Part shown: piece after piece, positions 37,201 through 52,200 of the stretch
How positions within the stretch are numbered: position 1 is the first letter of the stretch
Layout: each line of letters starts with the position of its first letter
Origin: Pterobdella sp. o SKG-2022
Taxonomy: Eukaryota > Annelida > Clitellata > Hirudinida > Piscicolidae
Length of the DNA: 64,000 nt
Direction of reading: 5' to 3'
NCBI GenBank assembly: GCA_964035795.1
Contig: OZ038322.1
Coordinates: 23,270,359 to 23,334,358, forward strand
Program-made: the position numbers and the translations under genes
The notes under the pieces: generated by a model
Seen by the model: the letters and a program-made list of their open reading frames with translations, nothing else
The model's database searches: none
Told to the model about the DNA's origin: nothing

Positions 37201-40200
37201 AACCCAGCAGAAATACAAACAAAAATATTGCCTTAGTTTGTCCTTCAACTTTGATATTTTGTCCATCTTCTGTTGCTGAAAATTTTTTTTGTATATTTGA
37301 ACTTTAATGGCATTTCATTTTTAATGCTTATCGTTTGGTTGCTACTTTGTAAATATGACGCGAATCATTTTCTGATTAGAATTTTGGCACAAATGATTGA
37401 TACTCTGAATTTTAAAATATCATGACTAATAGGATTTCCAATATGTAAGCCTTGTTATAATATCCAAAATAGCATTTTGTTTGTTTGAATGATTTATTAA
37501 TTCCACAGACTTTTCATGTCTGTAACAATTAGATTAACAAATTAACCTTTGAATATTAAATTCTAAAAAGTATATCGCAAGATAACTGTAAACTTCAAAT
37601 AAGTAATATCAATATAATTTAAATAAATATAAATAATAAGCCTTTGAATGTAATTTTATTTATGTGTACAATTGTTTTAGTGTTTTTCCACTGAGGTATA
37701 AATCTTCAGAATAGTTCAATAAATTAACGAGTCGATATATAGGGTCTAATTTGTTTTAATATGGTAGAATTAAAAGATAATTATTCTAGCTCAGGAATGC
37801 TTTCCTGATTTAAATATTAACATTTCGTTGAAAATATAGTTTTTTAAGTGATGGAAATACAAAAAAATCGTTTTAAATTATAGGTAGGCAGTATTTTTCT
37901 AATAGCTCAATCAATGGTTGCCTTGTAAGCCATCCATTTAAATGAAGAATCCCTTGCTCTAAGCCTATCTATGAAGTCTATTTTTCAATAGAACAAATGT
38001 TGTTTTTTGCATAAGTTCTTTGTTCAAAAGCTTGAAGCGTGATGCAAAAAAGTTTCGATTTTTCGAATTAGGACCCATTTTTGGTTTTCATTCCACATGA
38101 AAAGTTTTTCAATTGATAATTTAGCTTTAAAATTTCTAATTTCGAATTTAGTTTGACTTAAATAATTTATATTAACTTTTTTTAAAAACCCACATTATTT
38201 GATTTATCGAAACAATTTATAAAAGAATTCATTTCAAAAGATATTCAAAGATTTATTTAGTAAAAGTCCTAGGGGAACTTAGGCCGACATTCTTCAGCCA
38301 AATACATCAACGTCAACAGGCTAATTCAAGATTCATATAATATTAGATTATTAAACGGCGCTAGATAAATTCAAATGAGGTTTTAAAAATTAAATTTCAT
38401 TCTGAAACTTTTGATCTCAAACCCAAGGGTTTATTTGAAGAACGTTTATGTTTCAGTAGCATACTTTGCATGGGCGAAAAACTTTCAAAACTCATCAATT
38501 TTATGTTTTTTAATGGTTTTCCATGTTTAAAAAAGTTAACTTTTTATAAAAACCATTTGGCAAAAATTTTATTTAAAAAAAGTTTGCTATTCAATCTTTT
38601 TTCATAAGCATTGTAAGTTTGATATGAAGAGTATCGTTAATAATAATTGTAGGTATATTTACTTGGAAGTATCAAGTTTTATGTTTATTTTTAATAAAAG
38701 CTGTAAAATTAAAATAAATTAAATCTTAAATTAAGCATTCAGTTATTTAAAGGGTATAATAGCTTTCTGATGAGCTTAAGAATTTCAACACATTCGGCTT
38801 AAAATTTCAGTTTTTGTATGAAAATGATATTTTTAATATCAAGTTTCCAATAAATTTTATTTTCTAATTTTTATATCAATATTTTTTATTGTTTTTCAGT
38901 TAATTCATTTTAGATTCTATTAACAGTTTTACAAATGTGGAGAATTTTACCTTGATAAGAATTTCCCTTGTGAATACCAATAAATTTCATAAATTCATTC
39001 AACTTCACTCCATGTTTGATTCAATGTTGTAGTTCAGTTAACTTACTTATTCCCTGATTTTTTTTCTATCTGACTCATCTTTAAACTGCTTAGATCTTTG
39101 AAACTTGGTTTTTGGCTGCATCAGTCGTTCTTAACCCACCAAACATTCTGTGTTTTTACTCACCAGCTCAATCTGCGTGCACCTTCTTCACTCGCTAATT
39201 TCCGAAAACTTTTAGAAACTTTTTTTTTCGAGTCAGCTTTCTTCAAATTGTTAGCGCTTTTGAAGGAAATTTTGTTTGAAAGGTAGATATAGATAGTATT
39301 GAGAAAAACAATAGTAAAAATTTAAATAAAATTTATATTCATTTTCATGATCTCAACTAATTCAACTTAGCTGAATGCGATTGAAGCTTTTTTTCGACAA
39401 AATAATTTAAATTATTTTCACAAACATACAAACTATTTTATTTAATATTATAATTCTTTTCTTTTAAAGCGCCAGTTTTCTTATTTTTAAAACACATTTC
39501 ATGCATGCCTGTTGAATTTTCACAATTCAAATGACTTGTATAAAATGAAAAGGAGTACAATGGTGAAACGTTAAACACTCAATTAATTTTAAAACTTACT
39601 AAAAACTGCGACATTATCTTGTTTTGTCTCCAATTCATAAAAAATTCTAAAAATAGTTACAAGAAGCGTGAATTCAAATAATTATGAATTCATCATAAGC
39701 TTTTAGGCGTATGTTAGTAGTTCCACGTTGAAGCTACAACCATCAAAAATAAGTTTCGTTTATGAACACTTCAAAATTACTCATAATATTTATAATTTAA
39801 GTCTTACTTAACAAAAAAATTTTAATAAAATTCCATTATTTATACAAACTCTGTATAATAATACGCAGAGTAAGAACAGTGAAAAATTGGACGAGAATAT
39901 TGGATGGACTCAAGCGAATAACGAATATGATGTCAGAGATAACATGCAAAAAGGTGACGACTTGTGTCGATTGAAGGGGACTTTAAATATGAAAATTCTA
40001 CCTGAAGTGAGTTTTCATGGTTCTTCAATGCTGGCTTTATGTTTTCCCAAGTTTTTTCAAATTTCAGTGTCGTTTTGTAAGTTGTTTTTGTGAGTTTTAG
40101 ATTGAATAATGAAATTAATTTTTAAATATTTTCAATTAAAACATATTCATTTTACTCCTGAAGTAGCATTAGAAAAAGTTCTATCTTTGATGATTTCATA

Positions 40201-43200
40201 ATGGCTAACTCTTTTATTTCAACATAATTTTGCTACATAATTATTCTCCTTTTGAAAAGCTGAAACATCCAGGTTAATAAAAAAATTTTTATTTCGAAGC
40301 ATGCATACAGCAGTTTCTACTTTTTAACCTTTTTATTATTTTTTCTTAAAAACTTTAAATGAAAGTCTGAATACGAAAATTTTTGAGAAAATAATTTGAC
40401 GTGAGTATTCAGTTATTTCATTTTATAATGGCTCTATACTCTTCAAGAACTCCTCTTTGAGCACACATCGTAGCCTTATGGCATTCCTTTGAGTTCTAAA
40501 ACTTCAAAATTCATTTTTAATTTTATTGAATTCAAATGTTATGTATTTTTAAGAATGATTTTTATGTCCGATCAAGGGTAGATTTCTTAAGCATTTGACG
40601 TTTTGAAAAACTGATGGCACCATTTATTTCTGTATTTTTAAAAATTTAAAAAGAGTTTTTGCTCTGGTTCTAGAATTCATAAACGTCTATATGTTCAAAT
40701 AAAAAAAAAAGTTTCAAATATTAAACAACAATAATTTCTCAAAAATAATTTGTATTGAAGTTGTTGGCTCTTTTATTGCTAATTCGGTACAGCAGTTTTC
40801 AAAAGAACACTTTCAGTTTAAGTCTATTAAGAAATAAAATTTTTGTAATTTGAAAAAGCTATTTACATATTTTCGTAAAAAATAGTTTCTATTCAAAAAA
40901 TCTTTGTATGAAATCTTTCGATAAATTAACTGAATTAATTAGATTAATTTTGGACTTGTAATTTTCTATTTTTAAGATGAATGATTAAAATAGCTGAGCA
41001 TAGTGGTAGATCTATGCATACATGAAGGCACATTTGAAAAAGTCATTTTAAGAAGCTTTTTGTAAGCTTTGAAAAATTGAAATTCAAAAACTCGAGTTTT
41101 TGGCTATATATTTCAAAACCTCGAAATAATTTCAAAAACGACTAACAATCGTACGGATAGGTACAATGTACTAGAATCAAGGCTGTTTTAGGAAGAACAA
41201 TAAAACTTTCATGACATACCATGTATTCCACACTCCATCTAGTACCTGATCATCCAAGTTTCGCTCACGAATAGCTTCGCAAGATCTCTCGATAAATATT
41301 GTGCTGTGTTGGTACATTTAGTTACAATAGGATTGAAAAGCATGAGCTTAATATTTTTGAAGCTTCTTATAAAATTTGATTGTTTTAAGATACATTTGAA
41401 GATTTTCTCTTTGATTCAAATTGGTTAAATACATGGTTATATAGTTTGCATAGACGGAATAGTGAGATGCATCTTTTTGGACCTTGTGTTGACAATTAGC
41501 ACCTGTTTTACGGTGTCTGCTTTAACTTTTATTTGTATCAAACGCTTAGTGCTCACGGAAAAAAGCTCTAAATGAACTACATTGAAATTTTTACATTCAT
41601 TTGATCTTCGTATCAACATTTTAGATTCCATAATTATTTTTGGTTACTTTTTCAACCAAATCTTTTTACCTCCGCCTCCAAAGCTGCTTAGAAACATGCA
41701 ATACTTAGGGTATTGAAAGCTGTAAAAAGAAAAACCTTTTTTGACGTCTGAGTTATTTCATAACAAGCAAACTAAAATGAGCATGGTTGAGATTAAGATC
41801 TAGAAACGCTGATTTGAACTGAAAAGCTGGGATAGGGAGAAAAATCTTTCAAAAAAGTTGTAGTTTATGATGAAATCAATTTTCAATAAGACTCAGTGAA
41901 GTTCAGTGGAAACCAAATAAGATGCGATTTATATGGAATTTAAAGAAATAAAAGATTGTAAGTTGCGAAATTTCAATTATTTTATATTCGTAAGTATTTT
42001 TCACAAAAAATCCCACTTATTTCCGTATTTAGAAAGAAAACAATTTTCAAAACTCTAAGTAATTTGAAGGAAATTTATATAATTTTATTGAGTTTGAAGA
42101 ATAATTTATGTATTGAGAAGTTGGGAAGCATAATGCAGACCACACGGTATCTTGAAAAGCACGCACCTATTCAATTGCTTATGGAAAGTGTTTCTTGCAA
42201 AAATTTTTCGAAAAGACGAAAAATGTAGATGAAAAACATTGAGAGAAATTTTCAGATTGGAGTATACGGAATGGTTTATGTCTTTCAAGTATAGAATTAA
42301 AAAATTTTGGAAGTGTGGTTGAATTTCTCAAACAAGGACGTACTTGAAAATTATATACAATTTGATGTTTTAAAATAATAAACACAAGACTATTTCAACT
42401 ATTTCATCTTTTATTATGAATTCCAAAACAAAAATTATTTATTTAATGAGGTATCAGATTCCAAGACATCTCCAAGTAAATGAACAAATTTGCAAAAAAA
42501 CAAGACACAAAACAAGCGAACAAACTCAATTTCACTCGACAGCTTTGTTGTTTCAGGTCGATGACTATGTCGACATCAGTAGCAACAATATGAAGATTAA
42601 ACTTTTTATATATTAAATTCATTTCTGTTTGTTTCAAGAATCGTTTGAGTGCATAGCGTTAAATGATAAATTTTCGAAGCAATGTTTAGCAAAAACTCCC
42701 AGTTTTCTTCTAGTTTTTCAATGCTTTAGGTCATTTGCTTACTTATTGAATATTTTTGAAGTCATTTAACTAGTTGAAATGCAAAGCTCGACGTTTTTAA
42801 TAGCACTCAAATAGTGGAGGTATCGTGTGTTTCAAAAGAAATATATTAAAAATCAAAACTTAATGAAGTTTTAAATTTGAAAATTTTTGGCCGTATTTAA
42901 AATTTTTCTTTATTCCATTTTTTTGTACTTTTCAAAATAACTGAAAATAAATTGCTTTTAACTTTAAAATTTTAAGTTTGTAGGCGTAATAAACTTTCTA
43001 ATTTGGTAGAGTTTCAATAAAGTTGTACTAAAATGCGCGTATATATAAATAAAAAACCACTATTGGAAAAGTTCAAAAAATTTAGAATTTGAAATAATAC
43101 ATTATGTTGAGAAAAAAAAACAAAAACAAATGTTTTGATAGTTTTCAAACCACACTTCCATTGGCTTCCGTTCCAAGCTCCCCCAGTAGAAACACACCTT

Positions 43201-46200
43201 TGTAGCTAAGCAAATATCTCAAAATGCTTTTTTTGAGGCACTCATACAAGTTTTTGATGTGACTATTTCTGAAACAATAAGAATTAAAGAATGAGAAGGC
43301 AGGTGCAAAAAAGATTATAAACCCAACCAAAAGCTAACGAATCTTTGTACACTATCTTTCCAACTTAGCCTATAATCGGGGATTTGTAAAGCAATTAAGA
43401 CCTTCACGCCACAATGATTTTATTTGACTGCAATAAACTGGAAACATTGAATAAAAAATTTTTAGACTGACTCAAAGTGGCTTAGCCTCCAATTGTGTGT
43501 AATGGTAACGCTTCTTTATCACAGAGCAGAGCCAAAAACTTTTCAAATATTCCTAGAGCTAAAGAAATCATTCAAATAAAAAATTGAACAAATTTTATTT
43601 ACTGTTTAGTGTTGCTTATATGCAGGTTGCTAAGCAAAGTCTATTCTTAAACTCTTCAAAAACCTCAAAATTGTATCTGTTTCATTTTTTTCTGCAATAG
43701 TTCACTTAAATGTGTTGCAATCAATGGTATATTCACATCTAAGTGTATACTTATATATATTTTATGTGTTTTTTATCCATTATTAATTATATTTCATATC
43801 TATTGTATTATGATGAAGTGAAATAGCCTGACAAAATTGTGTGGAAAACAAACATAAATATTTATTAAACAAAGTTTTACGAAGATTTTCATGAAAAAAT
43901 TTACATCAAAATTCGATTCACTCTCAAAAAGTTTCGAGAATTTTGTCAAATAAATATTTTGTGTATTTCTTTTATTTCAATCTTGAGTTTTCCAATTTGC
44001 AACTCATTTCAAACGGTCTTTTCGAACTAACGTTGTTGTCTTATGAGATAGTATTAATCACGTGATGATGATATCCGTAGCAATTTGAAAAGTTTAGTAT
44101 TTTCCAGTTACTAAAAGTGTTTGATGTAATTTACTTCAATTTAGGCTAATTTATACTTCATGAGTCAAAATTGTTATCGTCTTAACCTTTTACAGATTAG
44201 CGAAATGAAGTTAATTTCAGAAATTTTCGTATGTATTTTTATGATTTTTTTTGGTTTTTTTTATGAAAAAGTTGATATAATCATTTTTTTGTTTGAAAAA
44301 TTCTATTTAAAATTTAATTTTCAATTTTTTCTAAGAAAGTATTGTACATCTTTTTTCGAAATTCAAATTTTTTGAAAAAAAAACTTTACTCAGAACTAAT
44401 GTTTAAGAATAATTTTTTTCAAATTCAACAATTTCGCTAAAAAATGGAATGAGATAAAAACCCTTTTATTTTTGAAGTGGTGAGCATTGGGTAAATAGTC
44501 ATTTTATCTGTCCCATCATTTTTAAGATTATTTGTGATATATACCGAATTTTACAAAAAACTTTTATTTATAGTTTTTAACAAAATACTGAAAATTCTTA
44601 TTTTATGTAATAGTAAAAATTAACTCAATTTTGTTAAATCTATTATAAAAGATATTTATAGAAGTTTCATTTTAAAGTAGATGAAAGTATTATTTAGAAG
44701 TAACCGAGTGTATAAGTTAATGATAATGCAAAATAAATTTGGCAAGGATTTGCAAAAAAACGCTTAAAAATTGTTAAAATTTAAAATCTGCTTTCAAGCG
44801 TTCACTCTGCAACTATAACTACATAAAATTTAGACAATATGACCGAAAGTTTGAGATGCAAGATCGTAACCACATAGAATCTGCTCACATATTCCTAGTG
44901 ATACATTATATATGGTTTGGTTTTTATTTGATGAATGACAATTTTTGAAGTTTTTCGGCTGTTTCAGAGTTTAACACGTGAAAACTAAAGATACCACAAT
45001 GCTGAAAAATCTTTAGTTTATTGGAAAACTATTTTTTATACAACTCGAAAAAGCTATCATGTGTTGAAAACATGTGAAGTAAGTAAGTAGTAAGGAAGTC
45101 GACCATTCGGTTGCCTCTAACAGGGGTTTCGGTTGCGCAACTGACTGGTTGGACAGGGCGCTACTCCATGTGGACAAAAAACATGAGAAACTGAATTAAA
45201 TAAGAACGATAACTCCACGAATCAGTTTCAGGTAACAGCTTAGTCGTCCAACAAGTAACTTAAACTGGTATTCATCTTTATCCATTTCAACCTGCTCCTA
45301 TACTCTCAAGTCTTTCTGAAAATATTTTCAGCATGTGTTTTTAAACAATTTTGTTCCCAGACATCTACAACATGACTTTTTTGGAGTGTTTCCAGGGAAT
45401 AACAGGCAAAATTTGTCGTTTAAATTCATTATTCTTGTTTTCATTGGAGCCTGAAATGGCATCCATTTACATCCGTTACTTTTGTCTCATTGTTTTTCAA
45501 GTGTTTTTGAAATGATTCTGCAAAATCTTTTGTTAAAAAAATATTCTTAGATGTATTTTTTTGGAAATATTTTGACTGCAATCCCGTGGAGTTTGATGGA
45601 GTTATCGACTCAAAATGCGAAACAATCTCAATTATTGGATAAATTGAAACATAATCACAAAATAAAACATTTTTCATTTTTCTTGCAGATCCTTGGAAAT
45701 TGAGATGTTAAAAATTTTAAATATTTGAAAATGCGGTAACATTTTCTGCTTAATAATTTTGAAAAAAGGTCTTAAGTAAAACGTCATAAATGCGAATAAA
45801 TCTTTATAAAAAAATGCATACAGCCAGGCTATATTTTTTGCATATAAGCTCAATAATTCCCTAAGTCATGCTAGTTTTGTTCTAAGGCAAAGATTATGCA
45901 AAAATTAATTAAAAATTAAGGACATATACATCACCTATGTTTAGCATTTATTATTATAAAGAGAGAAGATGATTGGTCCCAGAACTGAGTCCTGCGGCAC
46001 GCCTGAGTTGAGTGATGTAAGAGAAGAAGAGAAATTGTCCATTTTAACGAACTGAGAACGTCGAGAGAAGTAAGAGCGAAACCAAGAAAGAGCGAAATCA
46101 GAAATATTGAAGCGTTTATTCAAAATATCAATTAAGATATTGTGATTAAGAGTGTCAAAAGCAGCAGAAAGGTCTAGCGAAACCAAAACGGCCGCATGTC

Positions 46201-49200
46201 CAGTAGCGCAGATGTTGCGAAGACTGTCAGTGATGCGTAAGAGTGTGGTTTTTGTTGAGTGGTGCTTGCGATATGCTGATTGGAAAGGATTAAAATTAGG
46301 AGATGATAAAACGTGAGAAGTTATTCTGGAATGAACGAGTCTTTCGATAATTTTTGAAAAGGTGCTCAAGTTAGAAATAGGGCGTTAGTTCGTAGGAATG
46401 GTAGAGACCAAAATGCCTTTCTTAAGCAAAGGGAGAACTTGCGCTGTTTCAAAGGAGGCGGGGAATATTGCTTGTGAAAATGACAAGTTGGTAAGTTTGG
46501 AAATTATTGGAGCAGAGGTGAGAAAAACGTTTTAAAGTGGATGTGGGGATTAAGTCTAATGGAGAAGATTTGTTGGGTAAAGAGCGAATTAGCCTACTCA
46601 CTTCTTCAATACTGACAAATGAAAAATGAGAGAGTGGTATTCAATTGTCTGGTAGAATAGGGTCTGTGCAGCGCAAAATGGACGTTGGGAAAGATTTGTG
46701 AATAAGAGCGATTTTCTCTACTCTTCGCTACTAAAGGTATTCACAAGATTGATAGATTCTGAAAAGCTGCGTGGCGGAGAAGGAGAAAATCTATGTAGGA
46801 TGGAGTTGGCAGTTTTCCAAAAAACTTTCAAGTTTGGTTTGACAGATGCAAGCATGTTGTTAAAATAATTAGCCTGGGATTTAAAGATGAGAGTGCGAGC
46901 AGTCTTCCGAAATTCCTTGAGGGCAGCAAGAAGACTGGCTGGAACAGGCTTGGATGACCTTAACAATAAGGAAATTTTTCTCTCAAATTTTCGTTTTTTT
47001 CTTTTGGCGGCAATAGCCTCAGTAGATAGCTTGTGATGGGAGTGACTGCTGGGGCGAAAGATGGGGGTGCGAAAAGGGGCATGGTGGTCGATAAGTGATT
47101 GAAAAGAGTTGTTCATTGTTGTAAGAAACTCTTCAACTGAAAAATCAGAAAGGTTAGTTAGTGTTTTATGGATATGTCTGAGATCTTTCTCGAAAACAGC
47201 ATCATCAAAGTTTTCAAAGGAGCGGGAAATTACAATGCGAGGGGGAAGGGGAGAAGGAGCGAGGTTGAGACTGCATAAAATAAGATAGTGATCGGAGTCA
47301 AAAGTTTCTCTGCTGATTTCTTGCATGAGGTGATTGTTAGGTTTGGAGTAATGATGAGGTCAAGGATGTTACCAAGTCTGTGGGTGGAGAAGTCTATGTG
47401 CTGGACCAGCTCGAGTTCACTTAAAAGTGTTAAGCGGGTTGTCATGAGACGTACAATTTGGGGTGTTGAAATCCCAGCCAATATAAAATTTGAAGAAAGA
47501 GAATAAAGAAAATAGAGATGAGACGTGAGCTCGCCGATAAAATTGCCGGTGTTTGGAGGACGGTAGATCACCGATAGAAACAAACCGTGTGACGAAAAAG
47601 ACACTGGCTGCCAATGATTCAAAAGAAGAGTGGGACGGGGATTTAATGGCATCCAATCTAATGGAGTTTCTGGAAATTACAAAAATACCTCCACCTCGTT
47701 TACCAATGGGTCGGTGTGAGTGCAAGACATGAAAAATATTTTTTAATTTTAAAAATAAGATTTTTTGAAATATTTTATTAGTCAGAATTTTGCATATCGT
47801 TATAGTTTTTGGATTTCTACAAATATTTCTAAATTTTGTATTCCCTTCATGAACATTAGCTTCGTGACACTGTGAGTTTTAGAGAGTTTCATCCAAACCT
47901 GACCCTCAAGTTAATTTATGACACCTATGATAAGGGTTTGGATAGTAAAGAAATATTTTAACTTTGTGTCATGTGAATTGACCTAAAACAACAATGCTCA
48001 GCAGAAATTGGTGAAACTCGTCAAAAACCACGTTGGGCATTTCTTTATCGAAATGCAAAACTCGCAAAACCCAAAGCGTTAAGTAATCACTAAAAGAATT
48101 AGCAGGAAAGAACAACACTGTGTTTATAAATTGGAATAATTCTTGTGTCAGTTTTCAGAAGCATTTAAATTTATTTCAATAACTCATTTTTTAAAGTTTA
48201 CGTCTATTTTATAAGGTTTCATACAATTATTAAAAAAGCAAAAAAGTTATAATTTTTGATATGTTTAGCCTTATCATAAAGTGTTAGGATAGCTAATCTT
48301 ACATGAAAAAGCTAAATTCATCAAAAGGTACAGCTTTTTGCATTTTTGATAAATGTATTCAAAACTCTACATAATAGACTTTTTAAAACCTCGTGTGTTT
48401 AATTTTGAACTGCAGGAGTCATTGACTTTTTCTTATACATCGTTAAGTGATATATTAATATAATATATAAGCATGACCTAGCTTTGGAGATATAAAATTT
48501 TTCATTAGATATTTAGCTTCTTTTGAATCATAAGCCCTTCTCACGATTAAAGGCGAGGCTGGGCTGAATATAATTCATTTTACAACCATCTAAGTCTTTC
48601 ATTTTTGCTGGTTTGTTATCAACTTTTATATATGATATTTAATTTTTGAGTGCTGCTTGCTTAAAGTTTTGTCATACTGGTTTTTTCTGTAAGTTTAATC
48701 GTTAATTTTGCTAGTAAACTTTTTTTGTGCATTTTATTATTCTATTGTCCGCATATTTGAGTTTTTCAAACTTTTTATGAGATTTTTGTTTTTAAATCAA
48801 ATTCAGAATCTTCCAGTTTTAATTAAGTATTTTTTCATATTCTTTATTTTAAAACTGATCGCTTTGCTTCTAGTTTTTGATGCCTGACGATTGAGATAGG
48901 GTTGTTCTCACCTACGTGGAGTACTTTGACTTGAAAAATCTTAAAAAATCAAATTTTATCAAGCAACCCATTATCTTTTGCACAAGATTGAAATCTGGAG
49001 AATTTTAAACCTAACTCCATCAAATATAATAGTTTTTTTACATCTAAATCTTGAGACTCAAAAGCTCATCACAATTTTGTAGCCTATAAAGATACAATAA
49101 AAAAGCACTTTGACCTTAAAAATTTAAAACCAAAATATCTTCATTGCTATCGTAACATATTTGCATCATACAACCCCTCGCTTTCAATGTATTTCATAAT

Positions 49201-52200
49201 ATAATCCTTGCAAAGTGTGCATCAACACTCATACAAATCACATATATTCGCATGACCATGCGCTGAAAACAATAATTATCTATCTAATAAATAGACCTTA
49301 CTCGGCTCTGAGTGTTTGTTTTAACGATTTGGTTCTTCAATATTGTTTATAAATCAATTGAGATTAAAAACGTGAAGAAATGTACATAGTTCTAAAGATT
49401 TTGTACGAAATGTCGTCCGGCCATTAATCATTCCCTTTCAAGTAACCACACATACGGTCACACGTAAAACCACTGGACACCATAAAACCATGATTTAAAT
49501 TTTTTTCTGATTTATTTCATATAATAAAAGTTTTATATCAACTTATAAATAACTTTTTGGATATTTGAGAAAACAAAAATATGATTTTTGAAATAAACAC
49601 TTTATTGACAATTTGAATTTCAAAAGTTGCCGAAAGCGAACTGAAATTAAGCTCTAAAAAACTAATAGTATTTTTGAAACTCAAAAAAAACGATAAAAAT
49701 ATCAAGATTTATTGTATTTGCGTCTAAGAAACCTCTTTTTATAAAAACTTGCATCAACTAAACGAAGTTGTATTAAATTAATTAGCCCACTACACAAGTA
49801 TCACTCCAGTAAGGTAGATTTATTTCATTTAATTAAACCTTCACTTGCATCCATTAATGATTTGCTTGTAATGAATTTTTATTGAGTAAGCGTTTGTTGA
49901 CTTGCTCAAATATATTATATGGGAAACTTTTCAATGGCCAAACAGCTTGAAGTTTCATGAATTTAAAATGAGCTCAAAATATAATTTTTTTAACATGAGT
50001 TTTTTATTTGAAACTTTTATTTGTATTGAAAATTGGAATCAAAAAATTAATTGATGAAAAGAAACTTTTAAACAGAAAATTTTTTTTTACTGGAATTTGA
50101 TGATATTCGTAATTTTATTGCATTTCATTGTGTGCTAATTAAGATAGATTTAACGACTAAAAATTTTTGAAGCATTTCTTAAGAATATCGTATATCGCCA
50201 AATATTATTCTTTTGTTTCAATCATTTGCAAACTCTAGTAGTTGTAACATGAAGCTATAAGCAGATTTCATATCGAGATCACTTGAGAAGGTGAAACTTC
50301 TTGTTCAGCTTCGTGAAAGTTCTTTTCAATGAATACTTTATCACTTGATAATGTAAGTTAGCCTTACGAAAAGCTTCGTGTCATTTGATAAATACTTTGT
50401 GTTTGTTGTCCTTACTTTTAGATTCAGGCTATTGTACTTCATCAAATAAATACTTTGTATTCATTAATTTTTTCACGTCGATTTATGGTGAAATTTTAGT
50501 ATATTTGTTGAGCAAAAAAACAGCTATACTTTTCGATAAGTTTAGACTTATAAAACATTAGCAAAAAATTTAATTTAGTTTTTATACTTCTAACTTTGTG
50601 TTTGTTTTTCAAACATTCCATCTCATGACAAAATTTTTATAAAAAACTTGATATGATAATGCTAATTAAGTAATAATTTTCAATCAGAACGGCAAGCTCT
50701 ATTCAGACAGTCAACAAAGATGTGCAGAAAGTGCCTTAAGAATAATTGCAAATGGTTGCGGTTATTTGAAAGTTGTTTTTGAAAAACATGCTTGCGTGCC
50801 TGAAAATCTTTTCATGTACCATAAACAGTTATTACGCTGCATGGCTTATTGGGAGGCAGGGGCTTATGAAGAAAATGAAGAAAGAGGTGAAACTTTTCAG
50901 AATCTTCATCGTAATGAAAATCTCAACGGTGTCACAAAAACAAAAAAAAAAAAAAATACTGATAAATCTTTTTCAAAAAATAAAAAAACCGGAAATATGA
51001 AGAAAAAAATAAAAAGTAAGTTTACTTTTGTTTTGCTCAAGCACAATCTTTTTGATTACGCTTGGGTTTTGAGGTTGAAAAATGAAGACTTAAGAGCGTG
51101 GAACACACATTATGGAAAAATTGAAGATAAAGCTAGAAAAATGTTGTTTGGGGTAGTAGAAAAAAATGAAGAAAAAAGCACAAAAGAAATATTTTTTAAT
51201 TATAACCTAACAGCTTCTGCAGGCAACAAACGCGACGAGCCTGGGGGAAATGTTAAGTATGCCCATGGGTCGTTGTATTTAAGCCAAAGAGACTCATTTC
51301 AACATCACAACAAGAATGCCGCAGTAGAAAGAAAAAAATTTAACAAACGTATTTCAAATTATAATCATTTAAATCACGAGCCTCATCAGCATTCAAGGCA
51401 AAATAAACTTCATCTCCTACAACGTAGAGCATTTCTCAATATGAAACAACAGCCTTGGAGTCTCCAATCAAACAGTTCACTAAAACATATTTCTCAATCT
51501 AAAACGCCTAATCCGTTATATTTTAGTTTTTTCACACAAAATTCTGCACATTTAAAGCGTTCATTGAATCATAACAACGAACAAAAATTGACGAATAGAG
51601 AGGAAAGTTATCATCAAAATTTGAAGTTTTTCCACATCTTCTTGTTTAAAGACTTGGTTGCTGACAGTTCATCCACTCCAGAACACTCCAACGATTTTTA
51701 CAAGTTTTTGGTAGTTTATGAAAAATCTAAAAATAATAATTTTTTGAATTACAAGAAAGCAATTCAGAATCCGAGTGATAAAATTTTTAGAGCCAATTCA
51801 AATGGAACTCTCAAAAATGACTCCATTGGAAGTAATAATAAGCTTTCAACTTCCCAATATCCCGCTCAAAAAATTTTCGATAAAACTTTGTTTCATGACA
51901 TAAAAAATGATAATCAAACACAAAGATTCGATAGAAAAAATAAAAAACTTGATAATGAATATATTCACGACTATAATCACAAGGTTGGGTCATCAGCACA
52001 AAAACCAATATTCACTTTTGAAAGCTTTAATGAAGATAAAAAGTCTGGAAGAGTTAGTGAAGGAAGGGTTCATGAAGAGAACAATGATGATGTTGATGAT
52101 ATTTATGGGGAGGCTAGTGGTGATGAAAGTGGTGATTATGACGTTGGTGATGATGATAATGATGATGAGATTCAAAATGGTTATGATGATAGATGGTTAA

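Larger units (their letters stand above)
40007..50687. other. 10.7 kb intron 3 of the giant secreted protein gene
   Basis: Donor GTGAGT, acceptor TCAATCAG. It contains a broken LINE (45941-47725, minus), a SINE body fragment (45093-45176, minus), half of a foldback MITE (50335-50412), and some minus-strand exon-like segments between 40418 and 43269 (see findings). Otherwise AT-rich and featureless. Confidence 0.6.

Noticed and set aside
42416..42616. 66-codon plus-strand open frame as an extra exon of the giant gene
   Set aside because: Exons 3 and 4 already join in phase 0 (KILPE|NGKLY) and inserting this frame has no good splice sites.
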